A stretch of DNA of 64,000 bases from AC-49 sp963766605 (GCA_963766605.1 CAVYAT010000001.1:868001-932000); one strand, 5' to 3'; counted from the stretch's first letter, positions 25,767 through 34,723 are shown. Made by a program: numbers and translations. Notes: generated from the sequence alone by a model not told the origin.

Positions 25767-26288
25767 CTACGCCGCGAGCTGCCAGATGTCGACCATGTTG
25801 CCCTGGGCGGCGTTGAGCACCGACTCCCCCGTCCGTGTCATCCCGACCTTCTCGGCCACCCGCTGCGAGCGGACGTTGGCCGGGTCGATCAGCGAGATCA
25901 GCTCCGGGAGCGCGAGCCGCGCGAAGGCATCGTCGCGGGCCGCTGTCGCCGCCTCGGTGGCGAAACCCTGACCCCACGCGCCGCTGGCCAGCCGCCAGCC
26001 CAGCTCCGGCCGTGCCGCCACCGCGGGCAGGAACTCGGGGTAGGCAACACCCGTGAACCCGAGCAGCACACCGGCCAGCGGGGCAACGCGTCCCTGCACC
26101 GCCCAGACCCCGAAGCCGAACCGTTCCCAATGCGACGCAAGCCACGCGTCGAACGCCCGCAGCGACTTGCGGTCGGCGCGCTGGTTGAGGAACTCGGTCA
26201 CGCGCGGATCACGGTTGATCTGCGCCATCGCGCTGCGGTCGGACTCGCGCCACTCGCGCAGCAGCAGTCGCTCGGTGCGCAGCTCCAT
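25767..26288 (-). CDS. GNAT family N-acetyltransferase
   Basis: 173 residues of the RimJ/L-like GNAT_3 type. It starts MELRTERLLLREWRESDRSAM, then GFGVWAVQGR, LAGVLLGFTGV, PELGWRLASGAWGQGFATEAATAARDDAF (acetyl-CoA pyrophosphate loop region with Q/R-G-x-A) and DPANVRSQRVAEKVGMTRTGE. Transfers acetyl from acetyl-CoA to an amine, often ribosomal protein or antibiotic. The ATG shares its A with the stop of the upstream glycosyltransferase (TGATG), so they are translationally coupled. Confidence 0.9.
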   Translation of the reverse strand: MELRTERLLLREWRESDRSAMAQINRDPRVTEFLNQRADRKSLRAFDAWLASHWERFGFGVWAVQGRVAPLAGVLLGFTGVAYPEFLPAVAARPELGWRLASGAWGQGFATEAATAARDDAFARLALPELISLIDPANVRSQRVAEKVGMTRTGESVLNAAQGNMVDIWQLAA

Positions 26289-27358
26289 CAGCGACCGGCC
26301 AGCTCGAGCACGACGTCGGCCGCGGCCGACAGCTCGCGCAGCGTGTCATCCGGCGAGGCGGGGTCGGCCAGTGCTCGGCGCAGCGCCGCGCGCAGCTCGT
26401 CTGGCGACCGCGCCACGGCCGCCAGCCCGAGCCGCTCATACGCGCGGTTGTTTGCGCGGATGTGGCCGCGGCCCCAGCCGTAGGAGATGACCCGTGTGCC
26501 GCGGATCTGCGCCTCGAGCACGGTCAGTCCAGCCGTCGAGTGCACGAGCACGTCGGCGGCCGCGAGCAGCTCGCTCATGCGCTCGGTGAACCCCCACACC
26601 CGCACGGCCGGCGACGCGGCGAAGGCGCCGGCCAGCCGCGCGCGCAGTTGCTCGTTGGTCCCGCACAGGCAGACGACGGTCATTCCGGCGACCTCGAGCG
26701 CGACGCGCACCGCACCGTCGAGGTCGCCGACGCCCCAGCCGCCGCCTGAGACGACACACACCGGCCCGTCGGCGCCGAGGCCCAGCGCCGCCCGCGCCGC
26801 CGCGCGATCGACCGGCGCCAGGAACGCCGGGTCGCTGAACCCGCTGACGTTGGCGATCCGGGTCGCCGGCCCCGCCCGCGCCCGCACCTCGGCCGCCGAT
26901 TCCGGGTGCGTGATCAGGTGCAACGCGATGTCCGGGTGCGCCCAGTAGCGCAGCGCCGCCAGGTCGGTGATCGCCGACACGATCGGCGCGCGCACGGTTC
27001 CTTGGCGGTGCAGGCGCCCGAGGGTCGGGTTGAACCCCGGGTAGGTCGAGACGACGACATCTGCGTCGTGGCGCTCGATCACCCGCGCCATCGGCCGCCT
27101 CCCCACGACCCACGTGATCCACTCGATCAGCCGCTCCCCCGGGCCGCGCTGGGTCAGCCAGTAGGTCACATCGAACCCGGGTCCCGCTGCACTTGACGTC
27201 GTCAGCCAACTAACGAAACGACCGGCCTCGGCGAGCCCGTCGACGACCCACGCCTGCGCCCCGCGCTCGCGCAGTCCCGCCGCCAGCAGCTCGGCCGGGA
27301 GGTCGTGCCCGGCGCCGATCGGCGCGGTCAGGACAAGGACACGCGGGACAGCAGCCAT
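26288..27358 (-). CDS. MGDG-synthase/MurG-like glycosyltransferase
   Basis: 356 residues. GT-B fold of the diacylglycerol glucosyltransferase/MurG (GT28-like) group: RVLVLTAPIGAGHDLPAELLAAGL at the N-terminus (GxGH motif), DADVVVSTYPGFNPTLGRLHRQG, SAITDLAALRYWAHPDIALHLI, then donor-domain VCVVSGGGWGVGDLDGAVRVAL, VWGFTERMSELLAAADVLVHSTAGLTVLEA and the nucleotide-sugar-binding SYGWGRGH. It probably glycosylates a membrane lipid. Divergent from the secreted deacetylase, so these genes form a small envelope locus. Confidence 0.82.
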   Translation of the reverse strand: MAAVPRVLVLTAPIGAGHDLPAELLAAGLRERGAQAWVVDGLAEAGRFVSWLTTSSAAGPGFDVTYWLTQRGPGERLIEWITWVVGRRPMARVIERHDADVVVSTYPGFNPTLGRLHRQGTVRAPIVSAITDLAALRYWAHPDIALHLITHPESAAEVRARAGPATRIANVSGFSDPAFLAPVDRAAARAALGLGADGPVCVVSGGGWGVGDLDGAVRVALEVAGMTVVCLCGTNEQLRARLAGAFAASPAVRVWGFTERMSELLAAADVLVHSTAGLTVLEAQIRGTRVISYGWGRGHIRANNRAYERLGLAAVARSPDELRAALRRALADPASPDDTLRELSAAADVVLELAGR

Positions 27359-27422
27359 CCGGCCCGCAGCATGCCCGATCCGCGTAACGTCGGCGCGCGC
27401 CGTGCGTTTGTAGGTGGCCACG

Positions 27423-28187
27423 ATGCCCCGCCCCCGGTCCCTCATCCTGCTCGCCCTGACGACCGCCGCCCTGCTGGCCGGCGCGCTGCACCACGCCGCA
27501 CCGCCGGCGCACGCCGACGCAGACTCGGTCGGTACGGCGTCGACCTCGCTGGGCTGCGTCGCCGCCGGCGCCGAGGTGCGCCGCTCGGCCGTCACCAACC
27601 GCAAGGTCGTCGCGCTCACGTTCGACGACGGGCCGAGCGACTTCACTCCGGCGATCCTGCGGATCCTCGGCGCCAACGGCGTCCCCGCGACGTTCTTCGA
27701 GATCGGGGAGAACATGGCCGGGCGCGAGGCGATCATGCGCCAGGTGATCGCCGCCGGCGACGAGATCGGCGACCACACGTTCCATCACATCGACCTGCCG
27801 CCGCTGCCCAGCGCCCGCGCCCGCGAGGAGCTGTCGCTGACCCAGGACAGGATCAAGCGGATCACGAGCTTCAACACATGCATGTACCGCCCGCCCCACG
27901 GCAGGCGCAACGCGCGCACCGACGCGATCGCCCGCAAGCTCGGCCTGATCGCGGTGATGTGGTCGGTCGACACCAAGGACTTCACGATGCCCGGCGCGAA
28001 CGCGATCTACCGCAGCGCCGTCAACGGCGCCCGCCCCGGCGCGATCATCCTCATGCACGAGGGCGGCGGGAACCGCAGCCAGACCGTCGCCGCGCTGCCG
28101 CGCATCGTCTCCACGCTGCAGGCCCGCGGCTACCAGTTCGAGACCGTCTCGCAGCTGCTCGGGCTACCGAGCGTCGGCCGCCGATAG
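27423..28187 (+). CDS. secreted polysaccharide deacetylase (NodB domain)
   Basis: 254 residues. Signal peptide (SLILLALTTAALLAGALHHAAPPAHA) and then a complete NodB domain: ALTFDDGPSDFTPAILRIL, ATFFEIGENMAG, EIGDHTFHHIDL (the H-x3-H metal pair), MYRPPHGRRN, VMWSVDTKDF and IILMHEGGG. All metal ligands and the catalytic Asp are intact, unlike the NodB-like protein at 12818-13831. ATG 27423 is preferred over an in-frame GTG at 27414. Predicted peptidoglycan or exopolysaccharide N-deacetylase. Confidence 0.92.
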   Translation: MPRPRSLILLALTTAALLAGALHHAAPPAHADADSVGTASTSLGCVAAGAEVRRSAVTNRKVVALTFDDGPSDFTPAILRILGANGVPATFFEIGENMAGREAIMRQVIAAGDEIGDHTFHHIDLPPLPSARAREELSLTQDRIKRITSFNTCMYRPPHGRRNARTDAIARKLGLIAVMWSVDTKDFTMPGANAIYRSAVNGARPGAIILMHEGGGNRSQTVAALPRIVSTLQARGYQFETVSQLLGLPSVGRR

Positions 28188-28211
28188 ACGAAATCGGCGT
28201 ACCATCCGCCC

Positions 28212-30512
28212 ATGGCGGGCCCTGCGCAGGGGGCGGGACAGCAGCAGTCCTCTTGGGCTGAGCTGCGCACGGTCATCGAGGTGCTCGCCTCGATCCTCGG
28301 TCTCGCCGGCTACGTCTACCTGATCGGCGGGATCATCACCTGGGTGCGGCTCGTGGCCGCCCGGCTACCGGCCGATCCACTCGCAGCGATCGTCGACCCG
28401 CGCGTGCTGTTCGCGGTCGGGCTGAAGGCGATCCTGTTCGTCGCGCTCGTGTTCGCCGTGCTGTGCGTCCTGTCGTATCTCGCCGTGAGCATCAACTGGA
28501 AGCAGCGCAAGAACGCGTGGCACGCGCTGTTCAAGGAGGGCCCGTTCGCCGCCGTCAAGGCGGACGAGCGGTCGGCGTTCAACCCGGACTACGACGACCC
28601 GTCGCCGAAACCGTCCGCTGCCTACGAGATCCCCGACGAGCTCGTGGCGCCGATCGGCGAACCGGCCGTGCGCGTCATCGCCGGCTTCAACCTGCTCGTG
28701 CTCGCCGCGGTCCTCGGCCTGTGCGCCTCGCGATTCGTCGAGTTGCTGCCCGGCGACTTCTCCCGGCCGGCGGCATGGGTCTTCTTCATCGTCACGATCG
28801 CCGCGTGGTTCGCGCTCATCCACTGGGGGCCACTCGGCGGCGGGCGCATCCGCCAATGGGTCGTCCTCATCGGGTTCGGGATCGTCGCGGTGTTCTCGGC
28901 TGCGCCGATCGGGATCATCGTGGTGGCCAGCGTCGGGATCGCGTTCATCGGCGGCGCGCTGATCACCCGGGTCGACAAGCCCCGGTCGTTCATCGGCGTG
29001 CTGCACTCGCCGCTGCCGTGGCTGATGCTGACCGTCTACGCGCTGGCCGCGTTCGCCTATGTCGCCCAGCCGCCGGTGCTGTTCTCGCGCGCCGAGGTCG
29101 CAACGGCGACCGGCACGCAGACCGGCGGCTACCTCGCACGCACGCCCGACGGCGTCTACCTCGTCACCTGCCACGGGCTGGCCAACGCCAGCTCGCGTCG
29201 CGCGCGCACGACGCTGATCCCGGCGGCGACGATCCGCAGCACGTCGCTCGGCGGCGGCGCCTACCGCGTCGACCCGGGCCGGCACCCGTCGCTGCTGCAC
29301 ATCGCGCTCGGCGCGCTCGGCCTCGGCAACCACGGCCCGACGTGGTTCGACGTCGACTTCCGCAACAAGCGCCCGACCTGCGGCGGGCTGCTGCCGATCG
29401 CGACCGACGACAAGGCGCTCGGTCCGGGCGTCTACACGGGCCGCGCGCCGCCCGGCGGCCGCGCCAACGACGGCGAGCTGCCGATCCAGCGCACGAGCCC
29501 CGGGATCGCGGCGCTGGCCAAGCGCTTCCAGCCGACCGTCGAGACGACGGTGGCCGACCGCTTCTGGCCGGTGTCGGTCGGCGCGGTGCTGAAGGAGACC
29601 CCGCAGTCGGGTTTCCTCAGCCGGACGTCGAAGACGACATGCCTCGTGCAGGGCGGCCACTGCGCCGTCGCGCACCCGACGCTCGCCGACCTCAAGCCCA
29701 CGGGCGCGTCGCCCAACGACTCGCTCAACTACCCCGCCTCGCTGGATTCGGACCCCCAAGACCAGTTCACCGATTTCGAGCGTGGCCAGCAGACCCCGGT
29801 CACGTCGATCGGCAACATGCTCGCGTCGCCGCGGCACGTCGACCCGTGGAAGTCGGCGCAGGTCTACTTCTACGCGCCGCGCAAGGCGGGCACCTATGGG
29901 CGCAGCTACGGGCGTGTCCCGCGCGGCCTGCGCGCCCTGGAGTACTGGTTCTTCTACCCGTACAACTACTACCCGCTGGCCGTCTCGCGGCCGCTGATGC
30001 CGAGCTCGCCGATCGCCGGCGACAACACCAACGGCGACCTGCACGAGGGCGACTGGGAGCACGTCGCCGTGCTTCTGGACCCCACGACGAACCAGCCGCG
30101 CTACCTGTACCTGGCGCGCCACGCCGGCGAGGGCATCGCGCTGCCGTGGAACAGCCCGCTGCTGCGCTTCGACCACGGTCACCCGATCGTCCAGGCCGCC
30201 TACGGCGGACACCCGACCTACCCCAACACGTGCGGGCAGTTCCCGCGGGCCAAGACCTACAACGAGCTGTCTGATTGGGTGGTCTGCGGGTCGGGCCGCT
30301 ACGCGTTCCGCGCCGCCACGACGCCGCTCGTCGACCTCGCGCGCACGAGCTGGGGCTGCTGGCCGGGCCACTTCGGGGAGGCCACGCCTTCGGAGCTGGA
30401 CGGTCTGCGGCGCGAGGGCTACGACCCGCGCAACTTCGTGGCCAAGAACCTCGACGTGGCCGGGCCGCGTTCGCCGCTGCTCGCGGCGGAGAACCCGGGC
30501 GCCTGCCCGTAA
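28212..30512 (+). CDS. large membrane protein with VPS62-like (DUF946) domain
   Basis: 766 residues. The N-terminal third holds about seven membrane helices (VLASILGLAGYVYLIGGII, ILFVALVFAVLCVLSYLAV, VIAGFNLLVLAAVLGLC, WVFFIVTIAAWFALIHW, VVLIGFGIVAVFSAAPIGIIVVA and others). The extracytoplasmic rest contains YWFFYPYNYYPL, DLHEGDWEHVAVLLD, RYLYLARH, and the cysteine-bearing TYPNTCGQF and TSWGCWPGHFGE. The F-Y-x-Y-N ... E-G-D-W-E pattern is the core of the eukaryotic VPS62/DUF946 family, also found in bacterial surface proteins. Function unknown; a surface role is likely. Confidence 0.75.
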   Translation: MAGPAQGAGQQQSSWAELRTVIEVLASILGLAGYVYLIGGIITWVRLVAARLPADPLAAIVDPRVLFAVGLKAILFVALVFAVLCVLSYLAVSINWKQRKNAWHALFKEGPFAAVKADERSAFNPDYDDPSPKPSAAYEIPDELVAPIGEPAVRVIAGFNLLVLAAVLGLCASRFVELLPGDFSRPAAWVFFIVTIAAWFALIHWGPLGGGRIRQWVVLIGFGIVAVFSAAPIGIIVVASVGIAFIGGALITRVDKPRSFIGVLHSPLPWLMLTVYALAAFAYVAQPPVLFSRAEVATATGTQTGGYLARTPDGVYLVTCHGLANASSRRARTTLIPAATIRSTSLGGGAYRVDPGRHPSLLHIALGALGLGNHGPTWFDVDFRNKRPTCGGLLPIATDDKALGPGVYTGRAPPGGRANDGELPIQRTSPGIAALAKRFQPTVETTVADRFWPVSVGAVLKETPQSGFLSRTSKTTCLVQGGHCAVAHPTLADLKPTGASPNDSLNYPASLDSDPQDQFTDFERGQQTPVTSIGNMLASPRHVDPWKSAQVYFYAPRKAGTYGRSYGRVPRGLRALEYWFFYPYNYYPLAVSRPLMPSSPIAGDNTNGDLHEGDWEHVAVLLDPTTNQPRYLYLARHAGEGIALPWNSPLLRFDHGHPIVQAAYGGHPTYPNTCGQFPRAKTYNELSDWVVCGSGRYAFRAATTPLVDLARTSWGCWPGHFGEATPSELDGLRREGYDPRNFVAKNLDVAGPRSPLLAAENPGACP

Positions 30513-30515
30513 CGC

Positions 30516-31304
30516 CTAGGCCGGCACGCCTTGGGCGGCAAGGAAGCCGAGTACGCGCCGCCACGCGTCCGCGCACGCCTCCGCATGCTCTTCGTAGCTG
30601 CGATCGAAGAACGAGTGCGGCGCGCCCGGATACACGTGGATCTCGTGCTCGACGCCGGCCTCCCCGAGGCGCTGGTCGAACAGCTCGACCTGTTCGACCG
30701 GGATCCCGGGGTCGTCGCCGCCGAACAGCCCGAGGATCGGCCCGCGCATGTCGGCCGTGTGGTCGAGCGGCATCGGGACCAGGGCACGCATGCGCTCGGA
30801 GTCAAGCGCCCCGTAGAACGCGACCGTGCCCGCGATGTCTAGGTCGTGATTGGTGGCGGCGAGGTAGGCCATCGTGCCGCCGAAGCAGAAGCCGACCGTC
30901 ACCACGTCGCGCACGCCGGTCCGTTCGCGCAGCGTGGCCGCCGCGGCGGCGGCATCGGCCTGCACCTGGCCGACCTTGATCTGGCGGACGTGCTCCATGT
31001 AGTCGAACTCCTCGTCGCGCGGCGCCAGGCCTCCGGTGCGCCCGAAGTAGTCGATCGCGATCGCGTGATGTCCGGCCTCGGCGAAACGCTCGGCCAGTTC
31101 GCTGTAGAAGCGGTAGAGCCCGCGCACGTCGGGCAGCACGACGATGCCCGGCCCCGATGACTGCGGCGTCTGGGCCAGCGCGGCGGAGAACACCGTGCCG
31201 TCGTCGGAGGTCAGCTCGAGCAGCTCGGCGGCTGCGGCGCCGGCGATTGGCGGCAGAAGATCGGCGGGAACGTCAGGGGGGAGGGCGTCGAATTCGAAGC
31301 ACAT
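30516..31304 (-). CDS. dienelactone hydrolase family protein
   Basis: 262-residue alpha/beta hydrolase. The nucleophile is Cys in VTVGFCFGGTMAY, as in dienelactone hydrolases, and the acid is Asp in LGLFGGDDPGIP. The His is in YPGAPHSFFDRSYEEHAEACADAWRRVLGF, the family hallmark. DLH cleaves lactones formed in the ortho pathway of chloroaromatic breakdown, but many relatives have other ester substrates. Stands alone, convergent with the VPS62-like gene (3 bp gap). Confidence 0.88.
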   Translation of the reverse strand: MCFEFDALPPDVPADLLPPIAGAAAAELLELTSDDGTVFSAALAQTPQSSGPGIVVLPDVRGLYRFYSELAERFAEAGHHAIAIDYFGRTGGLAPRDEEFDYMEHVRQIKVGQVQADAAAAAATLRERTGVRDVVTVGFCFGGTMAYLAATNHDLDIAGTVAFYGALDSERMRALVPMPLDHTADMRGPILGLFGGDDPGIPVEQVELFDQRLGEAGVEHEIHVYPGAPHSFFDRSYEEHAEACADAWRRVLGFLAAQGVPA

Positions 31305-31472
31305 ACAGGTCAGCCTATAAACCCTTCATGTGAAACGAACGTCCAGATCGCGAACCGACCGCGACTCTCACCGACATGCCGTGTTTCACCGGGCAGCAAC
31401 GAACAACGAGCGGCTCGCCCACCACAGGGTCATGCGGTCGCCGTCCAAGGTTCCATTCGGAGGATTCAACCC

Positions 31473-32033
31473 ATGTCCCGCGTCACTCGCATTCTGGTCG
31501 CCGCGCTGTTCTGCGTCGCCCTCGCCGTGCCCGCCATCTCGCAGGCCAAGCCCCTGCATCGTGGCTTCAACCAGACCTACCCCGTCGCTTCGCGCCTCTG
31601 CACGCACGCCGCCAACGGCAAGCTGCCGAAGGTGCTCCGGTCGTCCTCGACGGACGTCCTGGCCGCCTGCGCGACGCTGCGCACCAGCTTCACCACCGCG
31701 CAGAACACCTGGTCGACGACCGTCGGTCCGCTGAAGCAGCAGGCGTTCGCCGCGCTGAAAACGCTGCGTCAGACGTGCCGTCAGGCCCACCAGGCCCACA
31801 CGCCGGGTGTCTGCAAGGCCGCTCGCAAGACCACGCGTCAGACGATCCACGGCCTCATCACCCAGGTCGGCGCGGCCAACCAGGCCTACCACACCTCGGT
31901 CGACGCGGCCCGCAAGGCCTTCTGGGCCACGATCCACGGTCTCAAGGGCGGCGCCGCGGTGCCGACCGACGCGACCACGCCGGTCGCTCCCGCGACCGTC
32001 ATGCCGAGCGACTCGCAGATCGCCACCTCGTAA
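31473..32033 (+). CDS. secreted helical hypothetical protein
   Basis: 186 residues. Signal peptide RILVAALFCVALAVPAISQA, then a mainly helical protein rich in Ala, Thr, Gln and Lys (KTLRQTCRQAHQAHTPGVCKAARKTTRQTIHGL) with four cysteines spaced as two pairs, suggesting disulfides. A good Shine-Dalgarno CGGAGGA lies at 31458-31464, 8 bp before the ATG, and a perfect terminator hairpin follows. Well-expressed exported protein likely; function unknown. Confidence 0.75.
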   Translation: MSRVTRILVAALFCVALAVPAISQAKPLHRGFNQTYPVASRLCTHAANGKLPKVLRSSSTDVLAACATLRTSFTTAQNTWSTTVGPLKQQAFAALKTLRQTCRQAHQAHTPGVCKAARKTTRQTIHGLITQVGAANQAYHTSVDAARKAFWATIHGLKGGAAVPTDATTPVAPATVMPSDSQIATS

Positions 32034-32055
32034 CACCCGCTCACTGCCAGTTGCC

Positions 32056-32081
32056 AATGGGGCGCCTCCGGGCGCCCCATT
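32056..32081 (+). terminator. perfect hairpin terminator
   Basis: 11-bp perfect stem AATGGGGCGCC / GGCGCCCCATT with a UCCG tetraloop, starting 23 bp after the stop of the secreted helical protein and followed by TTGTCGTTG. The T-tract is weak, as usual in high-GC actinobacteria, but the stem is very stable. It would also end the convergent MTHFR-like gene. Confidence 0.8.
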
Positions 32082-32113
32082 TGTCGTTGAGGCCTCTCTC
32101 GCTGACGCGCTGA

Positions 32114-33118
32114 TCAGGTCCCGCCGCCGAGCTCGTCGGCGGCCAGCGCCAACGCCGCGGCGACACGCAGCTCCTCGCCGGGCGCCGATGCGGCGCTCAG
32201 GTGCACGCCCGCGATCCCCGGCATGTCGAGAAGTTCCGCGGCGCCCGCGACGGCCGTGCGCACGACGGCGCCGACCGGGTCCGCTTCCTCGACAGCGGTC
32301 GCCAGCCGCGCCGCGACGCCCGCACGCGCCGGCACTCCGAGGCGCTGGAGCCCGGCCGCAGACGTCGCCAGCGGGACGCACGCGATGAACTTCAACGACG
32401 GAGCGCGCTCGTGGGCCTCGGCGATGAACTCCGCGACGAGGTGTGCCGGGGCGTCGTCGACGAAGCAGATCTGGGCTCCCGCCGCCGCCTTCAGGGCGAC
32501 ACGCCGGGCGCGGGCGTGGGCCGGCGGTGCGGCCGGCGCCTCGGCGACCGAGACCAGCATCCCGCGGCCGGCCGCGAGCCTCGCCAGACGGGGCGAGTCG
32601 AGATCGAAGACCGGCTCGGCGTCGCCGTGTTCTCCGGACAGCGGGTGGTCTCCCGTGACGCAATGGACGGCACCGACGCCGACCTCGGCCAGCCCCAGCA
32701 GCTCGGACTCGAGCGCGATCCGGTTGCGGTCGCGGCAACTCAGCGTCGCCCAGATGCGAATTCCCTCGTAGGCGAGGATGCTGGCCCGCAGCGACGGCGG
32801 CAGCTGCACACGTGCCCACGGCGCGTCGCCGAGCAGCGCCGCGTCGGCGTGGCCGGCGAGGATCGACGCCGCGCCGCGCTGACCGTCGGCGTCCATCGCC
32901 TCGCACGGCATCCCGGCGACGACCACGCGCCGGCGCGCGAACAGGTCGAGCAGGTCACGCGCCGCCGGGTGCGGCGACGCGGCGCCGCGGGCGACCGGTC
33001 CCGCTGCCGGGCCGGCGTCCTCGAGGAACACGCACGGTGCGCCGTCGACCTCGCACGAGCCGTCGGCGCGCACCCCGCCGCACGGACCGTAGATCATCGA
33101 CTTCGGGCAACCGCTCAT
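32114..33118 (-). CDS. methylenetetrahydrofolate reductase-like protein with N-terminal MTHFR_C cysteine motif
   Basis: 334 residues from ATG 33118. The N-terminus GCPKSMIYGPCGGV then GSCEV and APCVF carries four cysteines (Cys4, 13, 22, 29). It matches the domain usually called MTHFR C-terminal, here at the N-terminus. The remainder reads as an MTHFR-like TIM barrel (VVVAGMPCEAMDADGQRGAASIL, IWATLSCRDRNRIALESELLGLAEVGVGAVHCVTGDHP, LKFIACVPLATSAAGLQRLG). The C/GDHP segment matches the folate-barrel motif GDxP. Possibly an Fe-S/flavin folate or C1 enzyme. An in-frame start at 33328 exists but adds only Pro/Ala-rich sequence. Confidence 0.7.
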   Translation of the reverse strand: MSGCPKSMIYGPCGGVRADGSCEVDGAPCVFLEDAGPAAGPVARGAASPHPAARDLLDLFARRRVVVAGMPCEAMDADGQRGAASILAGHADAALLGDAPWARVQLPPSLRASILAYEGIRIWATLSCRDRNRIALESELLGLAEVGVGAVHCVTGDHPLSGEHGDAEPVFDLDSPRLARLAAGRGMLVSVAEAPAAPPAHARARRVALKAAAGAQICFVDDAPAHLVAEFIAEAHERAPSLKFIACVPLATSAAGLQRLGVPARAGVAARLATAVEEADPVGAVVRTAVAGAAELLDMPGIAGVHLSAASAPGEELRVAAALALAADELGGGT

Positions 33119-33211
33119 CTGACCCCATTTCTTGCCGTCGCCGTCATGGCGAGCGCTGACCACGCTAGAGCCCGCCGCCGGATCTGGGATGGGACCGCCA
33201 GGCACGACCGG

Positions 33212-33228
33212 TTGGACCGTCGGTCCAA
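33212..33228. promoter_or_regulatory. perfect 17-bp palindrome in divergent promoter region
   Basis: TTGGACC (33212-33218), GTC, GGTCCAA (33222-33228). It sits in the 267-bp gap between the divergent MTHFR-like gene (start 33118) and allantoinase gene (start 33386), 93 and 157 bp from each start. Perfect 7-3-7 symmetry is typical of a TetR- or GntR-family operator. No regulator gene is adjacent. The rest of this gap shows no other clear gene. Confidence 0.55.
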
Positions 33229-33385
33229 GTGGGGTCGCGCCTGCTTCAATCCCCGCCGTGGCCGGGGCAGGGAGCAACGGTGGGGATGTCGTCGCAGGCC
33301 GCCGTGCGCTGGCCGGGGACCGGGGCATCAGTCATAACCCCGGCGAGGCGGTCGAGCCCGACAACGCGCAGGCGCAGGAGCCGGG

Positions 33386-34723
33386 ATGAGCGCCTTTGAC
33401 CTCGTGGTGCGCGGCGGCGAGGTCGTCGCGGGCGCCGAGGTCCGCCACGGCTGCGACGTCGGGGTGCTCGACGGCGCGATTGCGGCGATCGGTGCCGAGC
33501 TCGAGGGCGGCGCGCGCGAGGAAGTCGACGCCACCGGCCTGCTCGTCCTGCCGGGCGTCGTCGACGCGCACGTCCACCTCAACGACCCGGGCCGCAGCGA
33601 GTGGGAGGGCTTTGCCACCGGCACCGCCGCGCTGGCCGTGGGCGGCACGACCTGCGCGGTCGACATGCCGCTCAACGCGTCGCCGCCGACGATCGACGCC
33701 GCCGCGCTGGACCTCAAGGTCGCGGCCGCGGCCGCGACCTCGCGGATCGACGTGGCGCTGTGGGGCGGGATCGTCCTCCGCAACCTCGACCGTCTCGACG
33801 AGCTGGCGGCCGGCGGCGTCGTCGGATTCAAGGCGTTCATGGCCGACTCGGGGATCGACGACTTCCCGGCGGTCGACGACGAGACGCTGCGCGCGGGCAT
33901 GGAGCGTGCGGCTGCGCTCGGACTCCCGGTCGCCGTGCACGCCGAGGACCAGGCCGCGATCGAGCGGCTGACCGGCGCCGCGCGCGACGCGGGGCGCGTG
34001 TCGATGCGCGACTACCTCGACTCACGGCCGGTCGAGGCGGAGCTGTCGGCGATCGCGCGGGCGACCGAGCTCGCACGGGAGACCGGGTGCGCGCTGCACA
34101 TCGTCCACGTGTCGTGCGCCGACGGCATCGACCTCGTCGCCGACGCGCGCGCGGCCGGTGTCGACGTGACGTGCGAGACCTGCCCTCACTACCTGCTGCT
34201 CGACGACGCCGACACGCTGCGCGTCGGCCCCAACGCAAAGTGCGCGCCGCCGCTGCGCTCGGCCGCCGAGCGTGCGGCGCTCGTCGAGCTGCTGGAGGCG
34301 GGCGACGTGGACTGGCTGGCCAGCGACCACTCGCCGTCGCCGGCGGCGATGAAGCGCGACGACGACCTGTTCGCGTGCCGGGGCGGCATCGCCGGCGGGC
34401 AGACGCTGCTCGCCACGGCGCTGGAGCTCGACCTGTCGCCGCGCGCGGTGGCGCGGCTGTGCGCGTCGGCTCCGGCGGCGCGGCTCGGGCTGGCGGGCAA
34501 GGGTCAGCTACGAATCGGCGCCGACGCCGACATCGTGCTCGCCGACCCGGGCGCCCGCTGGACGCTGCACAGCGACGACCTGCGCGATCGCCATCGCCTG
34601 AGCCCGTTCGCCGGCCACGCGTTCCACGGCCGGCCGCTGCGCACGATCGTGCGCGGGCAGACCGTCGCGCTCGGCGGCGAGCCGCTCGGCGAGCCGTGCG
34701 GTCGTATCGTTCGCCGGGCATGA
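33386..34723 (+). CDS. allantoinase (cyclic amidohydrolase)
   Basis: 445 residues. Binuclear metal-site residues are visible: His62/His64 in VVDAHVHLNDPGRSEWEGF, the carbamylated Lys149 in GFKAFMADSGIDDFP, His185 (AVHAED), His241 (IVHVSC) and Asp314 (ASDHSPS). The NDPGR-x-x-W-E-G-F and DMPLNASPPT segments distinguish allantoinase from hydantoinase and dihydroorotase. It opens allantoin to allantoate in purine catabolism; an allantoate amidohydrolase could be the M20 enzyme at 1-984. The stop overlaps the next ATG (ATGA). Confidence 0.85.
   Translation: MSAFDLVVRGGEVVAGAEVRHGCDVGVLDGAIAAIGAELEGGAREEVDATGLLVLPGVVDAHVHLNDPGRSEWEGFATGTAALAVGGTTCAVDMPLNASPPTIDAAALDLKVAAAAATSRIDVALWGGIVLRNLDRLDELAAGGVVGFKAFMADSGIDDFPAVDDETLRAGMERAAALGLPVAVHAEDQAAIERLTGAARDAGRVSMRDYLDSRPVEAELSAIARATELARETGCALHIVHVSCADGIDLVADARAAGVDVTCETCPHYLLLDDADTLRVGPNAKCAPPLRSAAERAALVELLEAGDVDWLASDHSPSPAAMKRDDDLFACRGGIAGGQTLLATALELDLSPRAVARLCASAPAARLGLAGKGQLRIGADADIVLADPGARWTLHSDDLRDRHRLSPFAGHAFHGRPLRTIVRGQTVALGGEPLGEPCGRIVRRA

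Noticed and set aside
28365..30371. 668-residue minus-strand frame opposite the VPS62-like protein
   Set aside because: Arg/Ala/Asp-rich antisense shadow; no motifs, and the plus strand encodes membrane helices and the DUF946 core.
33132..33389. 85-residue frame MPSPSWRALTTLEP... ending in the allantoinase ATG
   Set aside because: Has an ATGA overlap that looks like coupling, but Gly/Pro-rich sequence, no Shine-Dalgarno and it crosses the palindrome region; more likely intergenic.
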